Source: JAMOAW01 sp039908535 (GTDB lineage Bacteria > Pseudomonadota > Magnetococcia > Magnetococcales > JADFZT01). Taken from it: a stretch of DNA of 20,140 bases. A program made the translations under genes and the position numbers. The stretch spans positions 1 to 20,140 of the forward strand of contig JAMOAW010000067.1 in NCBI GenBank assembly GCA_039908535.1, written 5' to 3'. The notes under the pieces are model-generated. The model saw only the letters and a program-made list of their open reading frames with translations. It was not told the origin of the DNA and did no database searches. Below, one piece after another: positions 7,133 through 14,996 of the stretch (positions are counted from its first letter, which is position 1; every line of letters starts with the position of its first letter).

Positions 7133-7274
7133 TATTCGGAAAAATAAACATCAAGACCTTGGGAGGCGGAGAACCGCCCCCCAATTCCCCCCACCCTTTT
7201 TTTTTAAGTCTTAAAAAAAAGAGGGGGGCTGGAGAATTTATCCCCCAGGGTTTTGCCCGCAGGGCATCATGTTC
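7133..7274 (+). repeat. Type II hairpin repeat, copy R4
   Basis: ATTCGGAAAAATAAA leader, CAAGACCTTGGG, CGG/CCG hairpin, C-rich G4-like block (7177-7196), A/T bridge, GGGGGGCTGGAG variant of the second hairpin, then GCCCGCAGGGC (7255-7265) and CATCATGTTC. It sits in the leader of pcm. The pcm frame is open through it, which tempts a false upstream start at 7159. Confidence 0.85.
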
Positions 7275-7353
7275 AACTTTTTGCCGAAAGCGCATGAAGT
7301 CAATGGCTCTTTCGACCCATGATAAAAAACATTTTAAAAACCAGGAGAACCAG

Positions 7354-8043
7354 GTGCCACTCCGTTCACCCCCAAAATTAACGCCATCGCATCCGGCTGG
7401 CGCCGACCGGATTCGCAACCGAATGATTCAAGAACAATTGGTAAACCGAGGCATCGTTGATACCAAAGTACTGGAGACTCTTTTAAAAATTCCGCGCCAT
7501 TTGTTCGTCGATGAAGCCCTGGCCAGTCGCGCTTATTCAGATGCCACCCTGCCCATTGGCGAGGGACAAACCCTCTCCCAACCTTTTACAGTCGCCCGCA
7601 TGACCGAGGCCTTAGAATTAAAAGGGCGCGAAGATGTCTTGGAAATCGGAACCGGTTCTGGATATCAAACTGCTGTCTTGAGCAAACTTTGCCGTTGGGT
7701 TTTTACCATTGAACGCCTGGAAAAACTCTCTCTAACTGCGCAACGACGTCTCAAACAGATGAATATTCATAACATTATTTTCCAAATCGGCGACGGTAGT
7801 TTGGGCTGGAACAACAAACGAACCTTCGACCGTATTTTAATCACCGCCGTCGCCCCAGAAATTCCCAATAGCCTCACCGATCAACTGGCCGACAATGGTA
7901 TTTTGGTTGCCCCAGAAGGGAACATGGACAATCAATATATGATTCGATTATACCGAAAAAACAACAAAATTATCCGTGAAAATTTAGGCCAATGTCGATT
8001 TGTTCCCTTGGTAGGTGCCGAAGGTTGGAAAGAAGCCTCATGA
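7354..8043 (+). CDS. pcm: Protein-L-isoaspartate O-methyltransferase
   Basis: 229 residues with this start, normal for bacterial Pcm. It methylates L-isoaspartyl residues in aged proteins using SAM, and acts in the cytosol. Visible motifs are IRNRMIQEQLVNRGI at the N-terminus, VPRHLF-like IPRHLFVDE, the substrate-loop signature GEGQTLSQP (residues 69-77), and SAM motif I LEIGTGSGYQ (96-105). The frame is open from 7159, but the first part encodes repeat R4. I chose GTG 7354 because a clean AGGAG lies 6 nt before it (7343-7347) and the resulting length fits. ATG 7294 or 7303 are alternatives without a ribosome site. The stop overlaps the nlpD start as ATGA, so translation is probably coupled. 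The pcm-nlpD pair is widely conserved, but surE is not upstream and rpoS does not follow. Confidence 0.9.
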   Translation: MPLRSPPKLTPSHPAGADRIRNRMIQEQLVNRGIVDTKVLETLLKIPRHLFVDEALASRAYSDATLPIGEGQTLSQPFTVARMTEALELKGREDVLEIGTGSGYQTAVLSKLCRWVFTIERLEKLSLTAQRRLKQMNIHNIIFQIGDGSLGWNNKRTFDRILITAVAPEIPNSLTDQLADNGILVAPEGNMDNQYMIRLYRKNNKIIRENLGQCRFVPLVGAEGWKEAS

Positions 8044-9230
8044 CTTTTATCCACAATCAAAGGCTTTTGACCATCTTTACAATTATATTATCTACATTTT
8101 TTGGATGTATGCCCCCTATCCCGTCCTCGGCTAGAACCATTCAAAAAAATCAAGTTCGCATCGCCAAAGGCCCCCCATTGGCTTCAGAGCAATCCTCTCA
8201 AGAGAAAATCACCCGATCTTCCCAACAAATTTATGTCGTCAAACCCGGCGACTCCCTTTGGGCGATTTCCGTGGTCCATGGCATTGAAATGGTCGATTTG
8301 GCCAACTGGAACCACATCACCGATCCAGATCGGCTCTTTGTGGGTGAACAATTGCGCTTATCCCCGCCACCAAAGCAAAACACCCGATCATCCGCTTCTT
8401 CTGGTTCGGTCCCCCTGGAAAGTCCCGCACAGATCACCGCTGACGCCTCTTCAGCAGAAATCACCAAGGAGACAGAATCCCCTGCTGAACAAGAAGCACT
8501 TGGTCCTATAACGATCTCTGGTGCTACCCCGACACCTCTTCCAACAAAGGTTGCCAAAAATTTTGCCGAGACCTATTCAGAAGAGAATGTCCCTAAATTT
8601 CAAGATGATTATCCTTTTCCCTTGGGCCAAACCTCCCAATCTACCCCACAGCCCTCTGCCAGCCCAAAAAATCGCGACACCGACACACAAGAACAAACAG
8701 AGGCTGATCCACAAGCGGCACTGAATTTAAAGCCAAAAAGCAAAAAAATAAATTCTGCAGTCCAGCAAGAAAACGAAAAAGATCCCACACCACAAAAAAT
8801 TTCCAACAAAGAACAACAAAAAAATAAGGCGTTCATTCAAACTTCCACCGCCCCAAAAAATTGGCTCTGGCCGGTATCTGGACGCATTATAAGCCGTTTT
8901 GGAGATTCTGGTCAGCATAAGAATACCGGCATTGATATTGCTGTGCCTCTCGGTACCGAAGTCAAAGCCGCCGCCGATGGGGTGGTTGCCTATGCGGACA
9001 ACGGGTTGCCTGGATACGGTAATCTGATATTATTGCGCCATGGTGGCTCTTTTATGACCGCTTATGCCCATAACGCCAAAATTTTGGTCAGCATGGGCCA
9101 ATCGGTACGCAGAGGCGAAAAAATCGCCACCTCCGGCCAATCGGGTCATACCACAACCCCGAAACTCCATTTTGAATTACGTTATAAAATTCAACCCGTT
9201 AATCCTTTACGTTATCTACCAAAAAAATAA
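8040..9230 (+). CDS. nlpD: NlpD-like LysM and degenerate M23 (LytM) domain lipoprotein
   Basis: 396 residues from ATG 8040 (ATGA overlap with pcm; the longer in-frame start at 7992 lies inside pcm and is rejected). The N-terminal hydrophobic segment LLTIFTIILSTFFGC resembles a lipoprotein signal with a loose lipobox. A LysM peptidoglycan-binding domain (about residues 65-108, YVVKPGDSLWAIS) is followed by a long Pro/Ser/Gln-rich low-complexity linker and a C-terminal LytM domain (275-396, starting WLWPVSGRI). The zinc ligands are lost. The HxxxD site reads NTGID and the HxH site reads KLHFELR, as in E. coli NlpD. The ending KIQPVNPLRYLPKK also matches NlpD. It is therefore expected to activate a septal amidase (AmiC type) rather than cut wall itself. 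pgi starts at the next base after its stop. Confidence 0.88.
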   Translation: MTFIHNQRLLTIFTIILSTFFGCMPPIPSSARTIQKNQVRIAKGPPLASEQSSQEKITRSSQQIYVVKPGDSLWAISVVHGIEMVDLANWNHITDPDRLFVGEQLRLSPPPKQNTRSSASSGSVPLESPAQITADASSAEITKETESPAEQEALGPITISGATPTPLPTKVAKNFAETYSEENVPKFQDDYPFPLGQTSQSTPQPSASPKNRDTDTQEQTEADPQAALNLKPKSKKINSAVQQENEKDPTPQKISNKEQQKNKAFIQTSTAPKNWLWPVSGRIISRFGDSGQHKNTGIDIAVPLGTEVKAAADGVVAYADNGLPGYGNLILLRHGGSFMTAYAHNAKILVSMGQSVRRGEKIATSGQSGHTTTPKLHFELRYKIQPVNPLRYLPKK

Positions 9231-10499
9231 ATGTCCCGACACATGCCTACTTCATTACGAATAGATGATGCCTCTTTTATTGGCTCTTCTGCCCATTTAA
9301 ACCAGGCGTTTACCCAATTTATAAATCATTTTACCCTGTGGTCCCAAGGCTCAGGTTATCCTTTTTTGGCCCGTACCGATGGCGAACTGCGCAAAGCCCG
9401 CCTGTTTGCCGAACACATTCGCAACCGCGCCAAGGGGCTGGTCATTTTAGGGATCGGGGGTAGTTCATTGGGCGGAGAAATGTTGGTAAAAACATTGGGC
9501 AAAAGGGAGAAGGAGATCCATTTTTTTGACAATGTCGATCCCAATACATTAATGCAATTGGAGCAATTTTATTGGCCTGACTTTTTTTTATTGGTGATCA
9601 GTAAATCCGGCGGTACGGCCGAAACCTTGAGCCAATTTCTCTCTCTACTCCCCCTTTTACAAAATCAACTAGGGGCAGGATTAAAACAACATGTCGCGGT
9701 GATCACCGAAGCGATGGGGGGAGCCCTGGGAGAGATTGCCACTGAATTGGAGATTCCCATTATCCCCCATTTGGCCATTGGCGGGCGTTATTCGGTGTTA
9801 TCGGTGGTGGGGCTGCTGCCTGCGGCGGTCGATGGGGTAGATATCGAACAACTGTTGCAAGGGGCCGCCGCCATGGCCGACCGTTGCGGCATACCCGATC
9901 CAATAGACAATCCCGCTTGGCGCATGGGTGTGGCTCAATATCAGATGGCTCTGGCTGGAAAAAACATCTCCATCCACATGGCCTATGGAGACCGTTTAAC
10001 ACGTATTTGCGCTTGGCTGGGGCAACTCTGGGCCGAAAGCTTGGGAAAAAAAGATCCCAACAACCAACGCCGTGGTCTAACCCCCGTTGCGGCGCGTGGG
10101 GTAACAGACCAACACTCCCAATTGCAACTTTATCTGGATGGTCCACAAGACAAACAATTTACCCTCTTTTATGATCCAAAATTAGCCGAACAGGGGCTGG
10201 TAATTCCTGAAAGATTTGGTCATTTAGAAGCGGTTGCTCCCCTGGTCGGTCATCGCACGGGCGCGCTTTTTGCTGCCGAATTTATGGGAACCCGGGACGC
10301 GCTCATCCATCAAGCTCTTCCAGTGCGTACCTTTTATCTGCCTGGTGGTGCTGCCTACCCCCTTGGTGAGTTAATTTTACTATTGGAGGCAGAAACAACG
10401 GTCGTCGCAGAATGTTTTGCGATCAACCCATTTGATCAACCCGCCGTTGAAGAGAGCAAAATTCGAGCGCGGGCCTATTTAGAAAAATCAAGACCTTAG
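9231..10499 (+). CDS. pgi: Glucose-6-phosphate isomerase (short form)
   Basis: 422 residues, the shorter bacterial class compared with about 550 in enterobacteria. It interconverts glucose 6-phosphate and fructose 6-phosphate in the cytosol. Motifs: GIGGSSLGG (74-82), SIS-domain phosphate loop SKSGGTAET (124-132), IGGRYSVLSVVGLLP, catalytic Glu269 in WAESLGKK, His295 in TDQHSQ, and Lys410 in NPFDQPAVEESK. The set is complete, so it should be active. The ATG follows the nlpD stop directly (TAAATG) without a ribosome site of its own, implying translational coupling. A second ATG (9243) is an alternative. The last residues, KSRP, and the TAG stop are encoded by the AAGACCTTAGGGG edge of repeat R5, so the repeat set the present C-terminus. 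Confidence 0.95.
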   Translation: MSRHMPTSLRIDDASFIGSSAHLNQAFTQFINHFTLWSQGSGYPFLARTDGELRKARLFAEHIRNRAKGLVILGIGGSSLGGEMLVKTLGKREKEIHFFDNVDPNTLMQLEQFYWPDFFLLVISKSGGTAETLSQFLSLLPLLQNQLGAGLKQHVAVITEAMGGALGEIATELEIPIIPHLAIGGRYSVLSVVGLLPAAVDGVDIEQLLQGAAAMADRCGIPDPIDNPAWRMGVAQYQMALAGKNISIHMAYGDRLTRICAWLGQLWAESLGKKDPNNQRRGLTPVAARGVTDQHSQLQLYLDGPQDKQFTLFYDPKLAEQGLVIPERFGHLEAVAPLVGHRTGALFAAEFMGTRDALIHQALPVRTFYLPGGAAYPLGELILLLEAETTVVAECFAINPFDQPAVEESKIRARAYLEKSRP

Positions 10500-10616
10500 G
10501 GGGGCAAAGAACCGCTTCCCCCTTTTTTTCTTTTGATAATTAAAAAAAAGAGGGGGTCTGGGGGATTCATCCCCCAAGGTTTTGTCTTTGATTTTTTTTG
10601 CCCGCAGGGCATCATA
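10487..10616 (+). repeat. Type II hairpin repeat, copy R5
   Basis: AAGACCTTAGGGGGG edge inside the last codons of pgi, a shortened C-rich block (no full G4 pattern), A/T bridge, GGGGGTCTGGGGG with the GGGGGAT-TC-ATCCCCC hairpin, TTTTG, T-run and GCCCGCAGGGC (10600-10610), then CATCATATT. It fills the pgi-pckA gap. The CCCCC-AAGGTTTTG after the hairpin could act as a weak terminator for pgi. Confidence 0.82.
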
Positions 10617-10647
10617 TTAAAACACCATACCATCCCCAGAGGTTCTC

Positions 10648-12264
10648 ATGAATCAAAGCCAAAGCCAACAGGCGCGAATACAAACCGTTACTGAACAATT
10701 GACCTCCCAAGGAATTGTTCATTTTCGCAAACTCTTTTTGGATCTTTCTGCTCCAGAACTATATGAACAGATGACCCAACGCCAGGAGGGCTATTTGGCT
10801 GCTGGGGGACCAATAGTTGTCACAACCGGTATCTACACCGGTCGTTCTGCCAACGATAAATATATCGTCGATGAACCCAGCTGCCACGAGCAAATCGCCT
10901 GGGGAGAGGTCAATCGACCCTTTAACGAGATACAATACGACCGTTTGCGCAGTCGCATGACCGCATTTTTGCAAGGACGCGATCTTTTTGTACAAGAGTG
11001 CCGAGTCGGTGCCAATCTGGCCTATCAACGCAAAATTCGGATCATTTCTGTCTTGGCATGGCACTCGTTGCTGGCCCGCAATTTATTTATCCATCCCCGT
11101 GAATTCAATGCCCCCATTCGCACGCCTGACTATACGCTGATTGTTGCGCCAACCTTCAAGGCCGATCCCGCCATAGACGGCACCCGCTCCGAGGCATTCA
11201 TTATTCTCCATTTGGGCCGTCGCGAAATTCTCATTGGTGGCACGGCCTATGGCGGGGAAATTAAAAAAGCTGTTTTCACAACAATGAATTATCTCTTGCC
11301 TCAGCAAGGGGTGTTGCCCATGCATTGCAGTGCAAACGTGGGAATTAACAACGAATCGGCCCTCTTTTTTGGCCTTTCCGGTACAGGAAAAACGACCCTC
11401 TCCACCGATCCAAACCGACGCCTGATTGGCGACGACGAACATGGCTGGTCCAACAACGGTATTTTTAATTTTGAGGGGGGATGTTATGCCAAGGTAATCC
11501 GACTTTCGGCCCAAAACGAACCAGAGATATGGGACTGCACACGCAAATTTGGCACCATATTAGAAAACGTTATGCTCGACACGCAGAGCCGGCGGGTGGA
11601 CCTGGATAACGATGAATTCACCGAAAACAGCCGCGCCACCTATTCATTAAGCTCTCTTTCCAACATTCAGCCCATGGGTCAAGCACGCCACCCAGACCAT
11701 GTCATTTTACTGACTGCAGACGCTTTTGGCATTTTGCCACCTGTATCGCAGTTAACGCAAGAGCAGGCGATGTATCACTTTTTATCCGGTTATACCGCCA
11801 AACTGGCGGGAACAGAGCGGGGGCAAATTGAGCCAAAAGCCACTTTTTCCTCTTGTTTTGGAGCCCCATTTATGCCCCTTGACCCCGTTGTGTATGCCAA
11901 CATGCTTGGAAAAAAACTCAACGAAACCAAAGCCAGATGCTGGTTGGTAAATACAGGATGGATTGGCGGACCCTATGGGCACGGAGGCGAACGGATGCCC
12001 ATTCAACAAACCCGTGCCATTATTCACCAAATTCTCGCCAACCGTCTCAATGAGATACCCACCCGCACCGATCCAATCTTTGGCCTGCAAGTCCCCCTGA
12101 ACATGGATGAAGTAGACAATCGTCTGCTGGATCCCCGCTCCGCTTGGGACAATCCCCACTCCTACGACGAACACGCCCGCATTCTCGCCAAAAAATTTAC
12201 AGAAAATTTTAAACAGTTTGCCGATCGCGTTCCCGAATCGGTACAGGCGTGTAACCCAAGATAA
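10648..12264 (+). CDS. pckA: Phosphoenolpyruvate carboxykinase (ATP)
   Basis: 538 residues, the usual length for the ATP-dependent enzyme. It converts oxaloacetate plus ATP to PEP, CO2 and ADP, a gluconeogenic entry step in the cytosol. Visible motifs: RSANDKYIVDE (substrate region), MHCSANVG, the P-loop GLSGTGKTTLSTD (from residue 242; Lys248), the metal-binding IGDDEHGW (DDEH at about 262-265), FNFEGGCYAK, and LENVMLD. All key elements are present. It starts at ATG 10648 with AGAGG 5 nt upstream. Repeat R5 lies immediately before it, so its promoter is either within or upstream of the repeat, or transcription runs on from pgi. ubiD follows after 15 nt. Confidence 0.97.
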   Translation: MNQSQSQQARIQTVTEQLTSQGIVHFRKLFLDLSAPELYEQMTQRQEGYLAAGGPIVVTTGIYTGRSANDKYIVDEPSCHEQIAWGEVNRPFNEIQYDRLRSRMTAFLQGRDLFVQECRVGANLAYQRKIRIISVLAWHSLLARNLFIHPREFNAPIRTPDYTLIVAPTFKADPAIDGTRSEAFIILHLGRREILIGGTAYGGEIKKAVFTTMNYLLPQQGVLPMHCSANVGINNESALFFGLSGTGKTTLSTDPNRRLIGDDEHGWSNNGIFNFEGGCYAKVIRLSAQNEPEIWDCTRKFGTILENVMLDTQSRRVDLDNDEFTENSRATYSLSSLSNIQPMGQARHPDHVILLTADAFGILPPVSQLTQEQAMYHFLSGYTAKLAGTERGQIEPKATFSSCFGAPFMPLDPVVYANMLGKKLNETKARCWLVNTGWIGGPYGHGGERMPIQQTRAIIHQILANRLNEIPTRTDPIFGLQVPLNMDEVDNRLLDPRSAWDNPHSYDEHARILAKKFTENFKQFADRVPESVQACNPR

Positions 12265-12279
12265 CGTCAGGAGATAAAA

Positions 12280-14106
12280 ATGACGGAGCATAAAGCATAT
12301 TTTTATGATCTGAGACAATTCATGACGTTTTTGGAAGAGCGTAGGCTTTTGGTGCGGGTTGAGGTACCGGTCGATCCATATCTTGAAATCACCGAAATCT
12401 GCCGCAGGCTTTTGGCTAAAAAAGGTCCAGCGGTATTATTTACCAAGGTCAAGGGATCCCATATTCCGGTATTGGCCAATCTATTTGGCACACAAGAGCG
12501 GGTAGGATTGGCGATTGGCCGCTCTTTGGCAGGGTTAGAGGAGCTGGGAGAGTTGCTCTCTAAGTTGCGTCAGCCCGATCCTCCCCGTGGTTTCGAAGAG
12601 GTCATTTCCTTAGCCAGCCATTTTGCCCAAGCCCGGCATATGCCAGTACGCACGGTACGCCATCCCGCCTGTCGGCACCGTATTTGGCGTGATTCTCAAG
12701 TGGATTTAGGAATATTACCCATTCAAACCTGCTGGCCTGGGGATGCCGCACCGCTGGTGACTTGGCCGTTGGTGATTACACAAGGGCCAAGGGGGGGAGC
12801 GATCAACATCGGGGTGTATCGTTTGCAGGTAATCGGGCGCAATCGATTGATTATGCGTTGGTTGCCCCATCGAGGTGGGGCGCAACATTTTCGCGAATTT
12901 AACGGACCCATGCCCGTGGCGGTGGCCTTGGGGTGTGATCCTGGGACGCTCCTGGCGGCGGTGGCCCCCATTCCTGAAAGCTTGTCAGAATATGCCTTTG
13001 CTGGTTTATTACGTCAAAAGCGGGTAGAGGTCACACCTGGATTGGACCACCCTTCTTTACCGGTTCCCGCCTGGGCCGAAATTGTTTTAGAAGGGGTTGT
13101 GGATCCAGCGGATATGGCCGATGAGGGCCCATTTGGAGATCATACAGGCTATTATAACGAGGTGGAGCGGTTTGCGGTCATGACGGTACACGCCATGACC
13201 ATGCGCCATGAACCGATTTATCTATCCACCTTTACCGGTCGTCCACCAGACGAACCAGCCATTTTAGCTTTGGCCTTTAATCGAATATTTACGCCGCTTT
13301 TACGCCGTCAATTTCCAGAGATTGTCGCCTTTCATCTGCCCATGGAGGCCTGCTCTTATCGACTGGCGGTGGTGGCGTTACGCAAATCTTATCCAGGCCA
13401 TGCCTTTCGAGTGATGGTAGGACTGTGGGGATTTTTGCGGCAATTTTTATATACCAAATATATTATCGTTGTGGATGCCGATGTGGATGTAAACAATTGG
13501 GAGGCGGTTTTAATCGCCATGGGTCGTCATCTCCATCCAGGTAGGGATATTCAATATTTTGCAAATACCCCGATTGATTACCTAGACTTTGCCTCGCCAC
13601 AAATGGGTTTAGGAGGTAAAATGGGGATGGATGCGACCCAAAAAATTGGTCCAGAACAAAATCCGCCAATTATGGCTGGCGAAGAACGACCAACCGCTGA
13701 ATTATTGCTTTTGTGTCAACAACAAGCCCCCTGGATTCATGGCATCCATTGTTTACCAGGCGGAGCAGGGGTTGTCTTGGCAATGGCCAAGAGTTCTCCA
13801 AGGCAAGGAGCAGAGACGGTGGCGGCGTTATGGGAAAGGGTGGCCCCTGGTCGTGGGTTGGATCGATTGTGGTTGATGGATGATGATTTAAATCCCGCCT
13901 CGGAGGCCGATTTATTGTGGGCCATTTCCACCAGAGCCGACCCCAGCCGAGATTTGATTTTGGATCGACCCAACGGACGCTTTGCCTTGGATGCCACCCA
14001 TAAACTACCCGAAGAGACGCAAAGGGTTTGGGGAAAAGTATTAGGGATGAATGAAGAGACAGAATCTTTGGTTACACAACGTTGGCCCACCTATCGGTTA
14101 CCATAA
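12280..14106 (+). CDS. ubiD: UbiD family decarboxylase (3-polyprenyl-4-hydroxybenzoate decarboxylase) with duplicated C-terminal region
   Basis: 608 residues, about 110 longer than E. coli UbiD (497). The core matches UbiD closely: FYDLRQFMTFLEE, VDPYLEITEICRR, ILPIQTCWPGDAAPLVTWPL, INIGVYRLQVIGRNRLIMRW, LSEYAFAGLLR, EGPFGDHTGYYN, STFTGRPPDEPA, and ENTPIDYLD-like ANTPIDYLDFASP. It would use prenylated FMN (made by UbiX, not in the window) to decarboxylate the ring in ubiquinone synthesis. Residues about 348-455 are followed by a second, diverged copy at about 488-590. Examples of matching pairs are CSYRLAVVALRKS with GAGVVLAMAKSS, VVDADVDVNNWEAVL with LMDDDLNPASEADLL, and MGMDATQK with FALDATHK. 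AGGAG precedes ATG 12280. ubiC and ubiA lie nearby on the other strand, supporting the quinone role over other UbiD-family reactions. Confidence 0.9.
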   Translation: MTEHKAYFYDLRQFMTFLEERRLLVRVEVPVDPYLEITEICRRLLAKKGPAVLFTKVKGSHIPVLANLFGTQERVGLAIGRSLAGLEELGELLSKLRQPDPPRGFEEVISLASHFAQARHMPVRTVRHPACRHRIWRDSQVDLGILPIQTCWPGDAAPLVTWPLVITQGPRGGAINIGVYRLQVIGRNRLIMRWLPHRGGAQHFREFNGPMPVAVALGCDPGTLLAAVAPIPESLSEYAFAGLLRQKRVEVTPGLDHPSLPVPAWAEIVLEGVVDPADMADEGPFGDHTGYYNEVERFAVMTVHAMTMRHEPIYLSTFTGRPPDEPAILALAFNRIFTPLLRRQFPEIVAFHLPMEACSYRLAVVALRKSYPGHAFRVMVGLWGFLRQFLYTKYIIVVDADVDVNNWEAVLIAMGRHLHPGRDIQYFANTPIDYLDFASPQMGLGGKMGMDATQKIGPEQNPPIMAGEERPTAELLLLCQQQAPWIHGIHCLPGGAGVVLAMAKSSPRQGAETVAALWERVAPGRGLDRLWLMDDDLNPASEADLLWAISTRADPSRDLILDRPNGRFALDATHKLPEETQRVWGKVLGMNEETESLVTQRWPTYRLP

Positions 14107-14141
14107 CATATCACTTACTTTTTTATAGGGAAATCACTCAA

Positions 14142-14630
14142 ATGAAACGAATAGTATGGATCGTCCTTTTTTTTCTATGCACCATAGCCTCCGCCCATGC
14201 CGAAGAGCCATGGGGATTGGATATGCCCTTAAACACCCTTTCTGGACAACCGATACGCTTGGCCGATTTTAAAGGCAAGGTCGTCTTAATCAATTTTTGG
14301 GCCACTTGGTGCCAACCCTGTCTTGGCGAGATTCCTGATTTAATTGCCTTCCAAAAAGAGTATGAAGAGCGCGGCGTGGTGGTCGTTGGGGTCAATTATA
14401 TGGATACCTCGGAGCGAGAAGAGTTATTGGCCTTTCAAAAAAAGCATAACATCTCCTATCCAATGGTCTTTGGCGATCCAGGACGAATTGGCTCTTTGGG
14501 AGAGTTTTTAGGCGGCGTTCGTGGATTGCCAACGAGTAAATTGCTCAACCGAGAGGGCAAACCGGTCCAATCCATTATGGGAGCCATTAAATTAGAAAAC
14601 TTAAAAAAAATAGTGGACCCCTTACTATAA
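14142..14630 (+). CDS. TlpA/ResA-type periplasmic thioredoxin-like protein
   Basis: 162 residues from ATG 14142. A Sec signal peptide (MKRIVWIVLFFLCTIASAHA, cleavage about residue 20) leads into a thioredoxin fold of the TlpA/ResA/CcmG group (AhpC/TSA-Redoxin type). The active site WCQPC is at 56-60, within VVLINFWATWCQPC. The cis-proline region reads RGLPTSKLLNREGK. It is expected to reduce periplasmic disulfides, typically apocytochrome c or copper-site cysteines, drawing electrons from CcdA two genes downstream. The frame is open 60 nt further upstream into ubiD, but the signal peptide fixes the start, and AGGGA lies about 10 nt before it. It lies 35 nt after ubiD and 15 nt before cutA. 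Which member of the group it is (TlpA, ResA or CcmG) cannot be decided. Confidence 0.88.
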   Translation: MKRIVWIVLFFLCTIASAHAEEPWGLDMPLNTLSGQPIRLADFKGKVVLINFWATWCQPCLGEIPDLIAFQKEYEERGVVVVGVNYMDTSEREELLAFQKKHNISYPMVFGDPGRIGSLGEFLGGVRGLPTSKLLNREGKPVQSIMGAIKLENLKKIVDPLL

Positions 14631-14645
14631 TGAGAGAGGGAGAAC

Positions 14646-14990
14646 ATGGATAAAAATTCTGCCATTGTGATTGTTTGGAGCAACGCTCCCGATCAAGCCA
14701 CGGCACACGCGTTGGCGGAAACTCTGGTTTTAGAGGGGGTCGCCGCTTGTGTGCATGTGTTTGGGCAGGGACACTCCTTTTATCTGTGGGAGGGCACGTT
14801 AAACCGCAGTGCCGAGTGGACCTTGATGATCAAAACAACACGATCAGGTCAACAGCTTCTCATAGATCGTTTGCTGGCTTTGCATCCCTATGAAATGCCA
14901 GAGGTGCTCATCACCTCTGTAGACGGGGGATACCCGCCTTATCTCACCTGGGTGCATCAATCTTGCCGTACAGAATTAACAAAGGAATAG
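14646..14990 (+). CDS. cutA: Divalent-cation tolerance protein CutA
   Basis: 114 residues, the normal size (E. coli 112). It is a small trimeric ferredoxin-like-fold protein linked to copper tolerance, whose molecular role is still unclear. Motifs: LVLEGVAACVHVFG, FYLWEGTLNRSAEWTLMIKT (the family's S-x-Y-x-W-x-G and E-x-x-x-x-x-KT), and LHPYEMPEVL followed by YLTWV. It starts at ATG 14646 with GAGGGAG immediately upstream. It lies between the thioredoxin gene and ccdA, 6 nt before the latter. In E. coli cutA adjoins dsbD, whose membrane domain is homologous to CcdA, so this is the same association in a split form. Confidence 0.95.
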   Translation: MDKNSAIVIVWSNAPDQATAHALAETLVLEGVAACVHVFGQGHSFYLWEGTLNRSAEWTLMIKTTRSGQQLLIDRLLALHPYEMPEVLITSVDGGYPPYLTWVHQSCRTELTKE

Positions 14991-14996
14991 TCTTCA

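Noticed and set aside
7159..7353. Upstream extension of pcm to the ATG at 7159 (also ATG 7294 and 7303)
   Set aside because: The extension translates repeat R4 and lacks a ribosome site. GTG 7354 has AGGAG at ideal spacing and gives the normal Pcm length.
10600..10610. GCCCGCAGGGC module as an intrinsic terminator
   Set aside because: On the plus strand the T-run precedes the hairpin, and on the minus strand an A-run follows it, so neither strand has a hairpin followed by U's.
11782..12318. 178-residue minus-strand ORF antisense to pckA
   Set aside because: It is an antisense shadow of a well-conserved gene, with no motifs.
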